64,000 nt of DNA from Paraburkholderia fynbosensis (GTDB taxonomy: Bacteria > Pseudomonadota > Gammaproteobacteria > Burkholderiales > Burkholderiaceae). Shown here piece by piece: positions 1 through 8,167 of this stretch. Location of the stretch: NCBI RefSeq assembly GCF_902859935.1, contig NZ_CADIKI010000031.1, positions 1-64,000 of the forward strand. The letters are read 5' to 3'. Every line of letters begins with the position of its first letter. Within the stretch, counting starts at the first letter, position 1. The notes under the pieces were generated by a model. That model saw only the letters and a program-made list of their open reading frames with translations. It was not told the DNA's origin and did no database searches. The position numbers were made by a program, and so were the translations under genes.

Positions 1-165
1 AGCACCACCCTCATAGCGCATTGAAGTACCGCTCGCCACGCGAGTTCAGGCGCAGGAACGATTTATCAACTCAAGTGTGAGGCGGTGTCCGGAGGTACGG
101 GGGCAAATCCAGGTGTGCAGCACCTTCTCGAAAGGGCGCAGTGGGATGCCGACGCGACGCGGGTC
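1..165. other. Short unassigned left edge
   Basis: No gene is recognised. On the minus strand a short open stretch ends at a TGA near position 18 and could be the C-terminal tail of a gene lying mostly outside the window, but it is too short to name. The porin-like sequence begins at about 165. Confidence 0.3.
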
Positions 166-257
166 CGACGAATATCGCTGTTCTCAACCGCAGCCCGGGG
201 AGTTCCGGCATCACCGGCGTGTCAATTGGGCTACAAGCAAAAATTCTAAGGATGGGA
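165..257 (+). pseudogene. Remnant of a porin 3' end
   Basis: Only the last strand of a Burkholderia-type trimeric outer-membrane porin remains (PTNIAVLNRSPGSSGITG...). It is nearly identical to the end of the intact porin at 35615-36673. One extra A in the A-run at the end changes the terminal Lys-Phe-stop into Lys-Ile-Leu, so the C-terminal Phe needed for BAM recognition is lost. An 8-bp hairpin (259-266 with 279-286), also conserved behind the intact porin, follows and is probably the old porin terminator. Nothing of the rest of this porin gene is visible upstream. Confidence 0.85.
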
Positions 258-547
258 TATCGGCGGTTGCGTGGAGTACCGCCGATTTCGCAAGCAATCA
301 AACAAACCCTCAACGGAGCCGATATGCATCGGATTACAGTGAGAGGCGTCACATTGGTGTGCTTGCTCTTCCCATTGAATGCGGTCGCACAACCGGAACA
401 GCCCGCAAGCGGCAATTCGAACGGTGAAGTGGCGTCGGCACCGACATCACCAAAAACAGTGCGCGCCGCAAACCGGGCCTTGTCTAAACGTGTTTTGAAG
501 GCGCTCTCTCACATAAAGGGACTTGACGCTACTGGAATATTTGTTAA

Positions 548-1735
548 GGCTAAGCTGAACAAGCCACTAAATCGGCGACGTGTCAGCGACTTGAACGTCG
601 CCAAGCCATGAGGCCGAGCTTAAGCCATTGCTTTTCGGCCCTCGCAGGCCTGTTGGGCGGGCACTTTGCCCGCCTTTCGCCCACTATGGGCGTACCGGTG
701 CCACCAGTTTCTTTCGCGACAGGTAGACGTTCGCCAGCGCGAGCGCGACGAACGCCCGGTTGGCGTTCTTTGCCAGCCCGCGATAGCGCACCTTGGTAAA
801 TCCCCACAGTCGCTTCACGACCGCGAAGACATGTTCCACCCGGGCGCGAATCTTCGACTTGTTGCGGTTCTTGCCACGCTGCACCTCGTCGACTTCGCCT
901 CCCGCACGGCGCGTGCGCTGATTGGTAAAGTCGCGCCCTGGGCGCCTTGCTGTGGATCAGTTCCTTCTGGCTTGCATAGGCGCTGTCGCCGTAGACGCGC
1001 CGCTCCTGCCCGTGCAGCAATTGCGTCAGTGGATGTTTGTCATGCACATTGGCCGGCGTGAGCACCGCGCTGTGCGCCAGGCCGCTCTGGCTGTCCACAC
1101 ACCGATGTGCAGCTTTGCACCGAAGTACCATTGCTTGCCCTTGCGGGTCTGGTGCATCTCGGGGTCGCGCGCCTTCTCATTCTTCGTCGAGCTCGGCGCG
1201 ACGATGATCGTCGCGTCCACGATGGTGCCGCTTTTGAGCTTCACGCTGCTGGCCTGCAGTACCCCGCCGACTTCGGCAAACAATTGCTCACCCAGTTTGT
1301 GCGTCTCCAGCAGGCGCCGGAATTTGAGCAGCGTCGTCGCGTCCGGTACGGCTTCGCAACCCAGGTCAATTCCGGCAAAGCGACGCAGGCTGGCGCTGTC
1401 GTAGAGTGCCTCTTCGCAAGCGAAGTCGGCCAGATTGAACCAGTGCTGCACGAAGTGGATCCGCAGCATGCGCTCCAGACCAATTGGCGGGCGGCCATCG
1501 CCGCGCTTAGGATAATGCGGCTCGATCGTCGCGCACAACTGCGGCCATGGCACGATCGCATTCATCGTGTCGAGAAACTCGTCGCGCCGCGTGCGTTTGC
1601 GGTGCGTCTCGAAACCCGCGCCTTGATCGGCTGCCATCGCCAGCGTCTGCTGCTTCATCCTGTTCTGCCTGCCTCTTTAAACACGATCTATGTAACGCGT
1701 GAAGTACCAACTCGGTGGACTTGATCAGCATTGCC
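548..1735 (-). mobile_element. IS5-family insertion sequence (about 1.19 kb)
   Basis: The boundaries were set from imperfect terminal inverted repeats: the left end reads GGCTAAGCTGAACAAGCCAC and the right end, reverse-complemented, reads GGCAATGCTGATCAAGTCCAC. TTAA lies on both sides (544-547 and 1736-1739), fitting a 4-bp target duplication. Length and coding strand fit the IS5 family. The element sits inside a BON-domain gene whose frame is restored when it is removed. Confidence 0.75.
684..1658 (-). pseudogene. IS5-family transposase, frameshifted
   Basis: This is a DDE transposase of the IS5 family. The N-terminal part reads MKQQTLAMAADQGAGFETHR, with the GLERMLRIHFVQHWFNLAD region conserved, and runs in one frame to about 1100. 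The middle (DSQSGLAHSAVLTPANVHD, YGDSAYASQKELIHSK) is in a second frame to about 940, and the end (KSKIRARVEHVFAVVKRLWG) is in a third to 684. At least two indels therefore separate the parts and the enzyme is not expressed whole. All domain segments remain, so decay is recent. Confidence 0.85.
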
Positions 1736-1956
1736 TTAAGGCTTCTGACGGCAACATTGTCCTGTCTGGAGTGGTCCAGGAAGCCAGTCAGATTCCTTTC
1801 GCGATCCAGGCGGCGGGGAACGTCGAAGGTATGAGGTCCGTTCGCGAGAGCCTTGTTAGCTACGCAGCCCACACAGTGATATACCGCACCGTGCAATTCA
1901 CGCTGGTTCGCATGTCTTGCGAACCAGCGGCGTTGCCCGACGCGCTTTGCCTTTCG

Positions 1957-2350
1957 ACCAGGGATACGCTCGCGCCAGTCGTTCCAATGCTTCACGTTAA
2001 CGCGTGGGGGATGCCCTTTTCGGCTCCGCTCGTGGGAGCTAGGCTTGTCTTTCCCGGCGCTAAGCTCGATGGGGAATCACTTTCCACACTTTTCGCAGAG
2101 GAAGGCGTCACGATGTCAGCTGGAGTACCGACAGTGGCTCGCCTTCGTGAAGCATCTTGAGCGCACCGGAAGGCGATGTAGCACCCTTCAGCGGGTGATC
2201 GTCGGAGGCGCCGCCTGTCCGCCGAGTCTCGCCGCAAGCTTCAGGAAAATCGGGATTCGTGCCGTGCACGGTTGGGGAATGACGGAACTTTCACCGTTAG
2301 GAATTCCCCACTCGGTCGCCCGTGCCGAGGGAGCTCTGTTCAGTGGGGGT
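1957..2350 (+). pseudogene. Acyl-CoA synthetase fragment (AMP-forming), middle part
   Basis: Sequence such as APVVPMLHVNAWG, PLVGARLVFPGAKLDG and AVHGWGMTELSPLG is characteristic of long/medium-chain acyl-CoA synthetases of the ANL superfamily; the last stretch is the adenylate-binding YGxTE-type motif. The frame changes near 2136, where GVPTV should run into WLAFVKHLERTG, so one base is missing. The N-terminal third is absent because the upstream side is fused to the BON remnant. The continuation lies inverted at 2457-2571 and then, past an IS701 element, at 4087. Confidence 0.8.
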
Positions 2351-2456
2351 CCGACAGTTTTCAGTTCGATCGCCGGCACGGCTCGCCCCTGCTTCGAGTC
2401 AGTCAGCAACCGCTCTTCAGGCATTTTTTTGCTGTAGCCCCTTGGGGGCGTGCATA

Positions 2457-2571
2457 CGATGGATGAAATCCGTTCGCAGCCGGATTTGATGACATCCTTG
2501 CTCCGATCTGTGATATGCAAGAAGCCTTCCTCGTCTATAGTTGCTACGTCGCCTGTAGCGAACCACCTTCA
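2457..2571 (-). pseudogene. Inverted acyl-CoA synthetase segment
   Basis: On the minus strand this short block reads WFATGDVATIDEEGFL followed by HITDRSKDVIKSGCERISSI, which is the hinge and A8 motif region of an acyl-CoA synthetase. It belongs between the plus-strand pieces at 1957-2350 and 4087-4305 but lies in the opposite orientation, so it has been inverted. The usual SGGEWIS is here SGCERIS, two substitutions from consensus. The IS701 element starts directly beside it. Confidence 0.8.
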
Positions 2572-2575
2572 CTAA

Positions 2576-4056
2576 TCTTACTGTGTCAATAAAATACGAT
2601 ACCTGGTAGTATGAACTAATAGAGACTACGGGCGATCGCAATGACAGAAGGTATCGACGAGTTTGAAGCGTATCTGAACTATCTGGCACAAGAGTTAGGA
2701 CACGCGGATCGCCACGCTGGCCTTAAAGGCTACTGTTCTGGCCTGGTGCTGCCGCTGTCACGAAAGAGCGTCGAGCCGATGGCCGCGCATATTGATCCGC
2801 TTCACGCGAGTGCGAAGCATCAGTCGCTCCATCATTTTGTTGCCAAGGCAGATTGGTCCGACAAGGCGATCATGCAGCGGGTGCGCGAGTGGGTGATGCC
2901 CGCACTAGGCGCGCATGCCGCTGAAGAGGCCGGCTACTACTGGATTATTGATGACACCGGTTTTCCGAAGAAGGGCCGCCATTCGGTGGGGGTTGCACGC
3001 CAGTACTGTGGCCAGCTCGGAAAACAGGACAACTGTCAGGTTGCAGTGAGTTTATCGATCGCGACGCAACGCGGCAGCCTGCCTATCGCCTGGCAACTGT
3101 ATGTTCCCAAAGAATGGATTGACGATCGGGAACGTGCCCGTCGTGCGGGCATTCCTGACGATCAGGACTTCGCAACCAAACCACAGATTGCGTTGGCTCA
3201 ACTGCGCGAAGCGATTGCATCCGGAATTGCACCGGGCATCGTGCTGGCCGATGCAGGATATGGTGATGAGACTGCCTTTCGGGATGGCGTGAGCGAGCTG
3301 GGCTTGTTATACGCCGTGGGGATTCGCCCGGGCACCTCAGTGTGGGAGCCAGGTACGGCGCCGCTGCCGCCCAAGCCGTGGAGTGGGCGCGGCAAGCCAC
3401 CTACGCTGCTGCGTCGTGCGCCAGGCCATGAACCGCAAGCGGTCAAGGCGCTGGCCATGCAATTACCCGCGAACGCCTGGCAAACCGTCACCTGGCGAGA
3501 AGGCAGCAACGCGGCACTGTCCTCACGCTTTGCTGCCCTACGGGTTCGTCCCGCTCATCGCGACTATTGGAGCAGTACCCAGCGCGCTGAAGAGTGGTTA
3601 CTCATTGAATGGCCCGATGGAGATACAGAGCCGCTCAAATACTTTCTCAGTACGGCTCCCGAGGAGGTGACACTTGAACAACTCGTATTCGTGACCAAGA
3701 TGCGTTGGCGCATCGAGCGCGACTATCAGGATCTGAAGCAGGAGTTCGGGCTCGGTCACTACGAAGGGCGTGGCTGGCGCGGCTTTCACCACCACGCCAC
3801 TCTGACTATCGCGGCATATGGGTTTCTGATGGCCCAGCGGCTCAGGATGGGTTCAGGGGCCTGCGATAAAAAAAACTTCGTTGAACGCGCGCTGCCTGTC
3901 CTTCCCGCGGATTACATCGCACGCGGCAGTCCAGCGCGCACAACGCCACGTTCCTGATTCCATCACTACCTTGCGTATCTTGCTCGGACTGCGCCTCACG
4001 CAACGCTTGCACCAATCATCGAAGCAGTGGCCCGCATAATATGTGACACAGTAAGA
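2576..4056 (+). mobile_element. IS701-family insertion sequence (1.48 kb)
   Basis: Perfect 13-bp terminal inverted repeats (TCTTACTGTGTCA at the left, TGACACAGTAAGA at the right) enclose one complete transposase gene. CTAA flanks both sides (2572-2575 and 4057-4060), a 4-bp target duplication of the YTAR kind known for IS701. The intact gene, perfect repeats and clean duplication suggest recent transposition. Confidence 0.85.
2641..3957 (+). CDS. IS701-family transposase
   Basis: This 438-residue DDE transposase catalyses movement of the surrounding element. The N-terminal region contains the family stretch YWIIDDTGFPKKGRHSVGVA with the first catalytic aspartate, then VLADAGYGDETAFR (second Asp), and near the C-terminus TKMRWRIERDYQDLKQEFGL with the catalytic Glu. 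Length is about normal for the family and no frameshift is seen. The ATG lies 65 bp inside the left inverted repeat. It is one of the few intact transposases in this window. Confidence 0.92.
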   Translation: MTEGIDEFEAYLNYLAQELGHADRHAGLKGYCSGLVLPLSRKSVEPMAAHIDPLHASAKHQSLHHFVAKADWSDKAIMQRVREWVMPALGAHAAEEAGYYWIIDDTGFPKKGRHSVGVARQYCGQLGKQDNCQVAVSLSIATQRGSLPIAWQLYVPKEWIDDRERARRAGIPDDQDFATKPQIALAQLREAIASGIAPGIVLADAGYGDETAFRDGVSELGLLYAVGIRPGTSVWEPGTAPLPPKPWSGRGKPPTLLRRAPGHEPQAVKALAMQLPANAWQTVTWREGSNAALSSRFAALRVRPAHRDYWSSTQRAEEWLLIEWPDGDTEPLKYFLSTAPEEVTLEQLVFVTKMRWRIERDYQDLKQEFGLGHYEGRGWRGFHHHATLTIAAYGFLMAQRLRMGSGACDKKNFVERALPVLPADYIARGSPARTTPRS

Positions 4057-4086
4057 CTAAGAAGCTGTTGCGAAATTAGTTAAACA

Positions 4087-4305
4087 GTGTTGGAGAATAT
4101 CGCGATCTCCCATCCTGAAATTCGGGGCGCTGCCTGCATTGGCCGGGCGCATTCGAAGTGGGATGAACGGCCTGTCTTGATAGCGGTGTGCAAGGAAGGC
4201 AGTACGGTTGCGCCGCCAATTCCTCTCGCAACGCAGACAGATTTACTACGTTCTACGTATCATGATCCCCGTCCTTTCGTCGCAGCATCTAGAGCCAGAC
4301 GATAA
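4087..4305 (+). pseudogene. Acyl-CoA synthetase fragment, C-terminal part
   Basis: LENIAISHPEIRGAACIGRAH and KWDERPVLIAV are the C-terminal lid-domain sequence of the same acyl-CoA synthetase whose other pieces lie at 1957-2350 and 2457-2571. Homology fades after about residue 45 and the last residues look unrelated, running toward the end of the convergent histidine kinase gene. It is cut off on its 5' side by the rearrangement and IS701, so it is non-functional. Confidence 0.8.
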
Positions 4306-5644
4306 ACCGGGTTCCCGAAACCAGGCTGCTCACCGTCAACCGCCATTCGTGCGCCAGAGCGATTTCCTTGCAAATGGCGAGCCCGAGGCCGGCGCCGTCG
4401 TGCCGAGCATCCGGGGCACGCCAGAACCGCCTGAAAAGAAAGGGAAGGTATTCCTGCCTGATGCCAGGCCCCTCGTCCCGCACCTGGATCGAGACGTCAT
4501 CGATGATCAGCGTGACAACGCTATTGGGCGGCGAAACATTGATCGCGTTCTCGACGATGTTCTTCAGCAGGATAAAGAGCGCACTCTTGTCCGCCCAGAT
4601 CGACGACGGCGCTTTCAGTGTTTCCAGCTGAAGCTTCACGCGTTTCCTGTCGGCCCGGCGTTCCAGATAGCCGACGACATCCTGCGCGACGTCCACACTG
4701 CTCACCTCGGTAAAGGTAAAATTCTGTGATTCGCTGACTTCGGCCAGATGCAGTAATTGCCGCACCTGGCGGGCCATCAGATCGATCTCGCGAAACAGCA
4801 TTTCCTTGCCCTCGATATCCGGTTGCAGTTCGATCTGGCCGCGGATCAGAGTCAGCGGCGTTTGCAATTCGTGGGCGGCTGACGCCAGAAACTGTTGCTG
4901 CACCGTGAAACCATTTTCGAGTCTGCCGAGCGTCTCGTTGAAGGCGCTGATCAGCGGCCTGATCTCGCTCGGAATGCCCTCGGAGGACAGGCGTGTCGTC
5001 AGATTGCGCGGTGTGATCAGCGCAGCGGCGCGCGACGCCTTCCTGAGCGGTTTGAGTACCCGATGCACGGTAAAGGTCAGCGTGAGCCCAAAAATGATCG
5101 TCGCAATGAAAAACGTGATCCGGACGATGTCCGGTATCGGTGCGATCTTCACGCCGATCAGCGCCTGGTTGAGGCGCTGACTCGTTGCGGTCTGAATGTA
5201 ATAGACCGCCTGCCCGTGTGGAACCTGCTGCGTCATGATGTCGAACGGCTTGCTGTCGATGCTCGCCTGCATGATCCTGCCGTTCGCGGTGGCTGGATCG
5301 CCCTCAAGCCATGGACGACTGTCTCGCGTGTCGCCCGACGCGAACAGCACGCTGCCCCGCTCATCAAGCACGCGATATTGGATTTCAGTGGGCGCCACGT
5401 TGAACAGCCACGCCTCGCGTTCGGGAAGCCGTACCGAGACCAGATGACCGGCATCGTCGAAGACGAGCCCGTTTACGACATGCATGACCTTCTCCCGCTG
5501 TTCGCTGCGGCCAAGCGTCTCCTCCGGGAAGTGACTGAACACGTAGATGACGAGGGTCGCCAGCACGGTCAGGCACACCGCCAGCGCGGCAATGCTGGTC
5601 AGCCACAGGCGCGCGGACAGACTTCGAATCCAGTGATTGAGCAT
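4289..5644 (-). CDS. Two-component sensor histidine kinase
   Basis: This 451-residue inner-membrane kinase has a first transmembrane helix at about 14-36, a periplasmic sensor loop of about 135 residues, a second helix at about 172-193, then a HAMP linker, a HisKA domain with the phospho-accepting His258 (SAAHELQTPLTLI) and a HATPase_c domain with N box (NIVENAIN) and G boxes (DEGPGI, GAGLGLAI). The QseC/PmrB-like architecture fits OmpR-type partners. It is the last gene of a minus-strand operon after mipA and two response regulators, 56 bp behind the second regulator. It should autophosphorylate in response to an envelope signal and pass phosphate to the canonical regulator at 6480-7211. Confidence 0.92.
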   Translation of the reverse strand: MLNHWIRSLSARLWLTSIAALAVCLTVLATLVIYVFSHFPEETLGRSEQREKVMHVVNGLVFDDAGHLVSVRLPEREAWLFNVAPTEIQYRVLDERGSVLFASGDTRDSRPWLEGDPATANGRIMQASIDSKPFDIMTQQVPHGQAVYYIQTATSQRLNQALIGVKIAPIPDIVRITFFIATIIFGLTLTFTVHRVLKPLRKASRAAALITPRNLTTRLSSEGIPSEIRPLISAFNETLGRLENGFTVQQQFLASAAHELQTPLTLIRGQIELQPDIEGKEMLFREIDLMARQVRQLLHLAEVSESQNFTFTEVSSVDVAQDVVGYLERRADRKRVKLQLETLKAPSSIWADKSALFILLKNIVENAINVSPPNSVVTLIIDDVSIQVRDEGPGIRQEYLPFLFRRFWRAPDARHDGAGLGLAICKEIALAHEWRLTVSSLVSGTRFIVWL

Positions 5645-5700
5645 GTCGAATGAGTAGCGGTTGGTTGCCGGTGCTGGATGAGCGCCGGCGGGTTAGCAAT

Positions 5701-6483
5701 TTACCTGAGGCTGGTTCGAACCGGCTCTGCCACGGACGGCGGCATGGACGCATGGTACTTTCGCGACACGCCAAAGCTCCAGTCGTCCGATCCCGGACGA
5801 AACACATACCCCTTTGCGCGCACCGTCTGAATCAGTCTCGGCATGGCGGCGTCCTGCTCGATCCGTCTGCGCAGACGGTGCACCCACACGCCCACGGCGG
5901 CCAGCCGGGGCGGCGCATCGGGCCAGATGCGCTGCGCGATAACCTCTTTCGATAAAACCCGCCCGGGCGCACTCGTGAACAGATTGAGCACCGCGTACTC
6001 GGTTTGCTGGAGCGGAACCGGTTCGGCCTGAAACGTGAGGGTGCGCGATGCGTAATCCAGTTCGAAGCCGTTGAAACTGAACGGCGGCTTGAATGCCGGT
6101 TCTTGCAGGGGAGCCTGTGCGGTACGTTTTAGCACGCAGCGGATTCTGGCCAGCACTTCATGGACGTTGAACGGCTTGCAGATGAAATCGTCAGCGCCGC
6201 ATTCAAGGGCCACAATGCGCTCCGTGACGTCATCCTGTTCGCCGAGCATGATGACCGGCAGGTCGTCGCCGCCGCGTCGCAGCGCCTGCAGCGCGGCAAG
6301 GCCGCTGCCCCTGGTCGCGCCGCTCGTCATCACGATCAGTGCCGGCCGTTCCACTTCCACGCGCTCTGCGACCTTGCCCGGGTCGTACAGCACGGCCACA
6401 TCGAAACCGCTCGACTGCAGGTAGGTGCGCAATGCGTCACGACACGCGGGATCGCTGTGGACTATCAGAATCAGCTGTTTCAT
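5701..6483 (-). CDS. OmpR-family response regulator with degenerate receiver
   Basis: This is a 260-residue protein with an N-terminal receiver-like domain (1-120) and a C-terminal winged-helix DNA-binding domain (about 133-230, EYAVLNLFTSAPGRVLSKE ... RLRRRIEQ). Key receiver residues are missing: the phospho-acceptor Asp is Thr53 (LIVMTSGATRG), the acidic pair after strand 1 is His9-Ser10, and the switch Ser/Thr is Gly81; only Lys103 is kept. It therefore probably works without phosphorylation, or by dimerising with its neighbour. The start codon overlaps the stop of the canonical regulator upstream, so the two are translationally coupled. About 30 extra C-terminal residues follow the winged helix. 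Confidence 0.88.
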   Translation of the reverse strand: MKQLILIVHSDPACRDALRTYLQSSGFDVAVLYDPGKVAERVEVERPALIVMTSGATRGSGLAALQALRRGGDDLPVIMLGEQDDVTERIVALECGADDFICKPFNVHEVLARIRCVLKRTAQAPLQEPAFKPPFSFNGFELDYASRTLTFQAEPVPLQQTEYAVLNLFTSAPGRVLSKEVIAQRIWPDAPPRLAAVGVWVHRLRRRIEQDAAMPRLIQTVRAKGYVFRPGSDDWSFGVSRKYHASMPPSVAEPVRTSLR

Positions 6484-7211
6484 ATGCCCCTCTTTGCTGA
6501 CACAGGTCGGTCGGGCAAATCGCCCTGTCCGTTTTCGTTAGCGGCCTGCAGCGCGAAACCTGCGCCACGGATGTTTGCGAGCCGCGCCGTGGAGCCTAGC
6601 GTCGCCAGCTTCTTGCGCAACCGGTGCAAGGTCACTTCCAGCGCGTTGGGCGTCACCGCCTCGCCCAGGCCCCAGGCTGCATGTTCGAGTGCCGCGTGCC
6701 GTACGGTCCGGCCGGCCGCCTTCACAAGGCACAGCATTATCTGCAATTCGGCCGGCGCGAGCAGGACCGCCTCGGCACCGCGGCACATCGCGCGCTGCTG
6801 CGGATCCACGATGATGTCGGCGAACGACAGAACCAGTTCCGCCAGCGTCGACGGCCGGCGCATCAGCGTGCGTACCCGGGCGATCAGTTCACTCATCGCG
6901 AACGGCTTGGTCACATAGTCGTCGGCGCCGCTCTCGAGGCCGTCCACGCGGTCATGCAGCGCATCGCGTGCGGTCAGCATCAGGCAGGGCGTCATGTGGC
7001 CTGCTGCACGCAACGCGCGCAGGAAGGTGAGCCCATCCCCGTCAGGCAAGCCGCGGTCGATGATCAGCACCGCGTAGTCGCCCCGGTTCACACCGTAGCT
7101 GGCCTCGGAGACAGTAGAGAACAGATCGGTTTCGATTCCCGCAGACGACAGGGCCTGGCGCACCATCGCGGCCAGGCGCTTGTGGTCTTCGATCAGTGCG
7201 ACTCGCGACAT
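6480..7211 (-). CDS. OmpR/QseB-family response regulator (canonical)
   Basis: This is a 243-residue two-component regulator. The receiver is complete: Glu8-Asp9, phospho-acceptor Asp52 (LIIDRGLPDGDG), Thr81 and Lys103 (VTKPFAMSEL). A winged-helix domain follows (about 125-220, LAPAELQIMLCLVKAAGR ... NALEVTLHRLRKKL), typical of the QseB/PmrA/TctD branch. It lies 10 bp downstream of mipA and overlaps the next regulator gene. The likely partner is the kinase at 4289-5644. Proteins of this family bind tandem direct repeats about 11 bp apart, and such repeats occur upstream of mipA, the efflux operon, mlaA and the gene at 15211. Confidence 0.93.
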   Translation of the reverse strand: MSRVALIEDHKRLAAMVRQALSSAGIETDLFSTVSEASYGVNRGDYAVLIIDRGLPDGDGLTFLRALRAAGHMTPCLMLTARDALHDRVDGLESGADDYVTKPFAMSELIARVRTLMRRPSTLAELVLSFADIIVDPQQRAMCRGAEAVLLAPAELQIMLCLVKAAGRTVRHAALEHAAWGLGEAVTPNALEVTLHRLRKKLATLGSTARLANIRGAGFALQAANENGQGDLPDRPVSAKRGI

Positions 7212-7221
7212 GACGCTGCGC

Positions 7222-8040
7222 TCATTTGAATTGGTAAAGGTAGCCGAGCTTGACCTGAGGAATGTATCTCTTTCCGACGATCGGGCTGTCGGTGATGCCG
7301 GTGCTGAGATGGGTCACCCCTAAATCGAAACTCACCATCTGATGGCGGGTGAACCTGTAGTCCACTCGCGTACCGATCGACATGTCGTAGGCCGCCTTGC
7401 CCGTGTACTCCGGGCGTCCCGCCTGCACCTCCGACGGCCGTACGCCATAGTAATAGTTGATATATTTGCTGCTTAACCATTCAATGCCGGCGTGCGGCTC
7501 GACTGACCAGTTGCCCAGATCGAAGGACTTGCTGAAGCCGAGGTCAGCCGTCTCACCCTTATTCCCTCCCAACAGGTAGTCGCCCGACAGCGTGCCGAAC
7601 GCGGTTTTCCATGCGAGCGCCGGACCATACCAGAACGCGCCGCTGCGGTTTTCCATGCCGTTCAGGATCGGCGCGTCGGACCCCTTGTAGCCGCCAAAGA
7701 CGTCGAACTTGCCGCGCAGGGTTACGGTGACGTCGCTCCACTTGCCGACCTTCAGATCGACCGTGGTGCCGAAGGCGTGCACCCATTTGTTGTCGAAGGA
7801 GATCAGCGGAATCGCCGCGACCCGGCTGCCGTCGCCGCGGTAGGGCGACGACTCGATTCCGACTGCCGCACCGAGGCCCCAGTGCGTCGCGTTCGTCGCA
7901 TTGCTCAGCACGGTGAAGCCGCTGTCTTCCGCCTCGGGCGGGTCCGCGCTGACACCGTCTGCCCAGGCCGCGCCCGAATACAGAAAGGCCGATGTGACGG
8001 CCAACAGCAGCGGGTGCTTACGGCGGAGAGTTTTTTTCAC
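7222..8040 (-). CDS. MipA/OmpV family outer-membrane protein
   Basis: This 272-residue protein has a signal peptide (MKKTLRRKHPLLLAVTSAFL..., cleavage near AAWA) and a beta-barrel-like body with alternating aromatic strands ending in Phe-Lys. The family includes MltA-interacting protein and OmpV and is often induced by antimicrobial peptides or envelope stress through adjacent two-component systems. It is the first gene of an operon with two response regulators and a kinase. A direct-repeat box (8094-8111) lies 53 bp upstream of the start. The family call is confident; a specific substrate or partner is not known. Confidence 0.9.
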   Translation of the reverse strand: MKKTLRRKHPLLLAVTSAFLYSGAAWADGVSADPPEAEDSGFTVLSNATNATHWGLGAAVGIESSPYRGDGSRVAAIPLISFDNKWVHAFGTTVDLKVGKWSDVTVTLRGKFDVFGGYKGSDAPILNGMENRSGAFWYGPALAWKTAFGTLSGDYLLGGNKGETADLGFSKSFDLGNWSVEPHAGIEWLSSKYINYYYGVRPSEVQAGRPEYTGKAAYDMSIGTRVDYRFTRHQMVSFDLGVTHLSTGITDSPIVGKRYIPQVKLGYLYQFK

Positions 8041-8093
8041 AGTCGTTCCTAAAAGTGGATGGATGAGACGGAATCGACTTTAGGACCGGCCGA

Positions 8094-8111
8094 CTTACTC
8101 GTTACTTACTC
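8094..8111 (-). promoter_or_regulatory. Tandem GTAAG box upstream of mipA
   Basis: Read in the direction of mipA the site is GAGTAAGTAACGAGTAAG: two GAGTAAG units 11 bp apart. The same arrangement, in the same orientation relative to the downstream gene, occurs at 14196-14212, 14266-14282 and 15141-15157. An 11-bp direct repeat is the usual site shape for OmpR/PhoB-type regulators. The assignment to the local regulator is inferred. Confidence 0.65.
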
Positions 8112-8167
8112 ACAAAAAGGCGGCGAATCGAGCGAGACGCGGCCCAGGTGCCGCGCAGAAGCCCGGC

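Larger units (their letters stand above)
324..1870 (+). pseudogene. BON-domain secreted protein split by an IS5-family element
   Basis: The 5' part (324-547) encodes a signal peptide (MHRITVRGVTLVCLLF..., cleavage near AVAQ), a polar linker and the first half of a BON domain ending GLDATGIFVK. The 3' part resumes after the IS at about 1740 as ASDGNIVLSGVVQEASQ and continues to about 1860. Removing the element and one copy of the TTAA duplication joins the halves in frame (IFVKASDGNIVLSG). BON proteins of this kind are periplasmic and usually bind membrane or phospholipid. The 3' end has no proper stop: the frame runs on into acyl-CoA synthetase sequence, so a second rearrangement removed the end. 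The family call comes from the reconstructed domain pattern. Confidence 0.7.

Noticed and set aside
544..1743. 8-bp duplication TTAAGGCT around the IS5 element
   Set aside because: The GGC after TTAA is also the first three bases of the terminal inverted repeat, so TTAA alone is the duplication; the extra match is explained by local palindromy.
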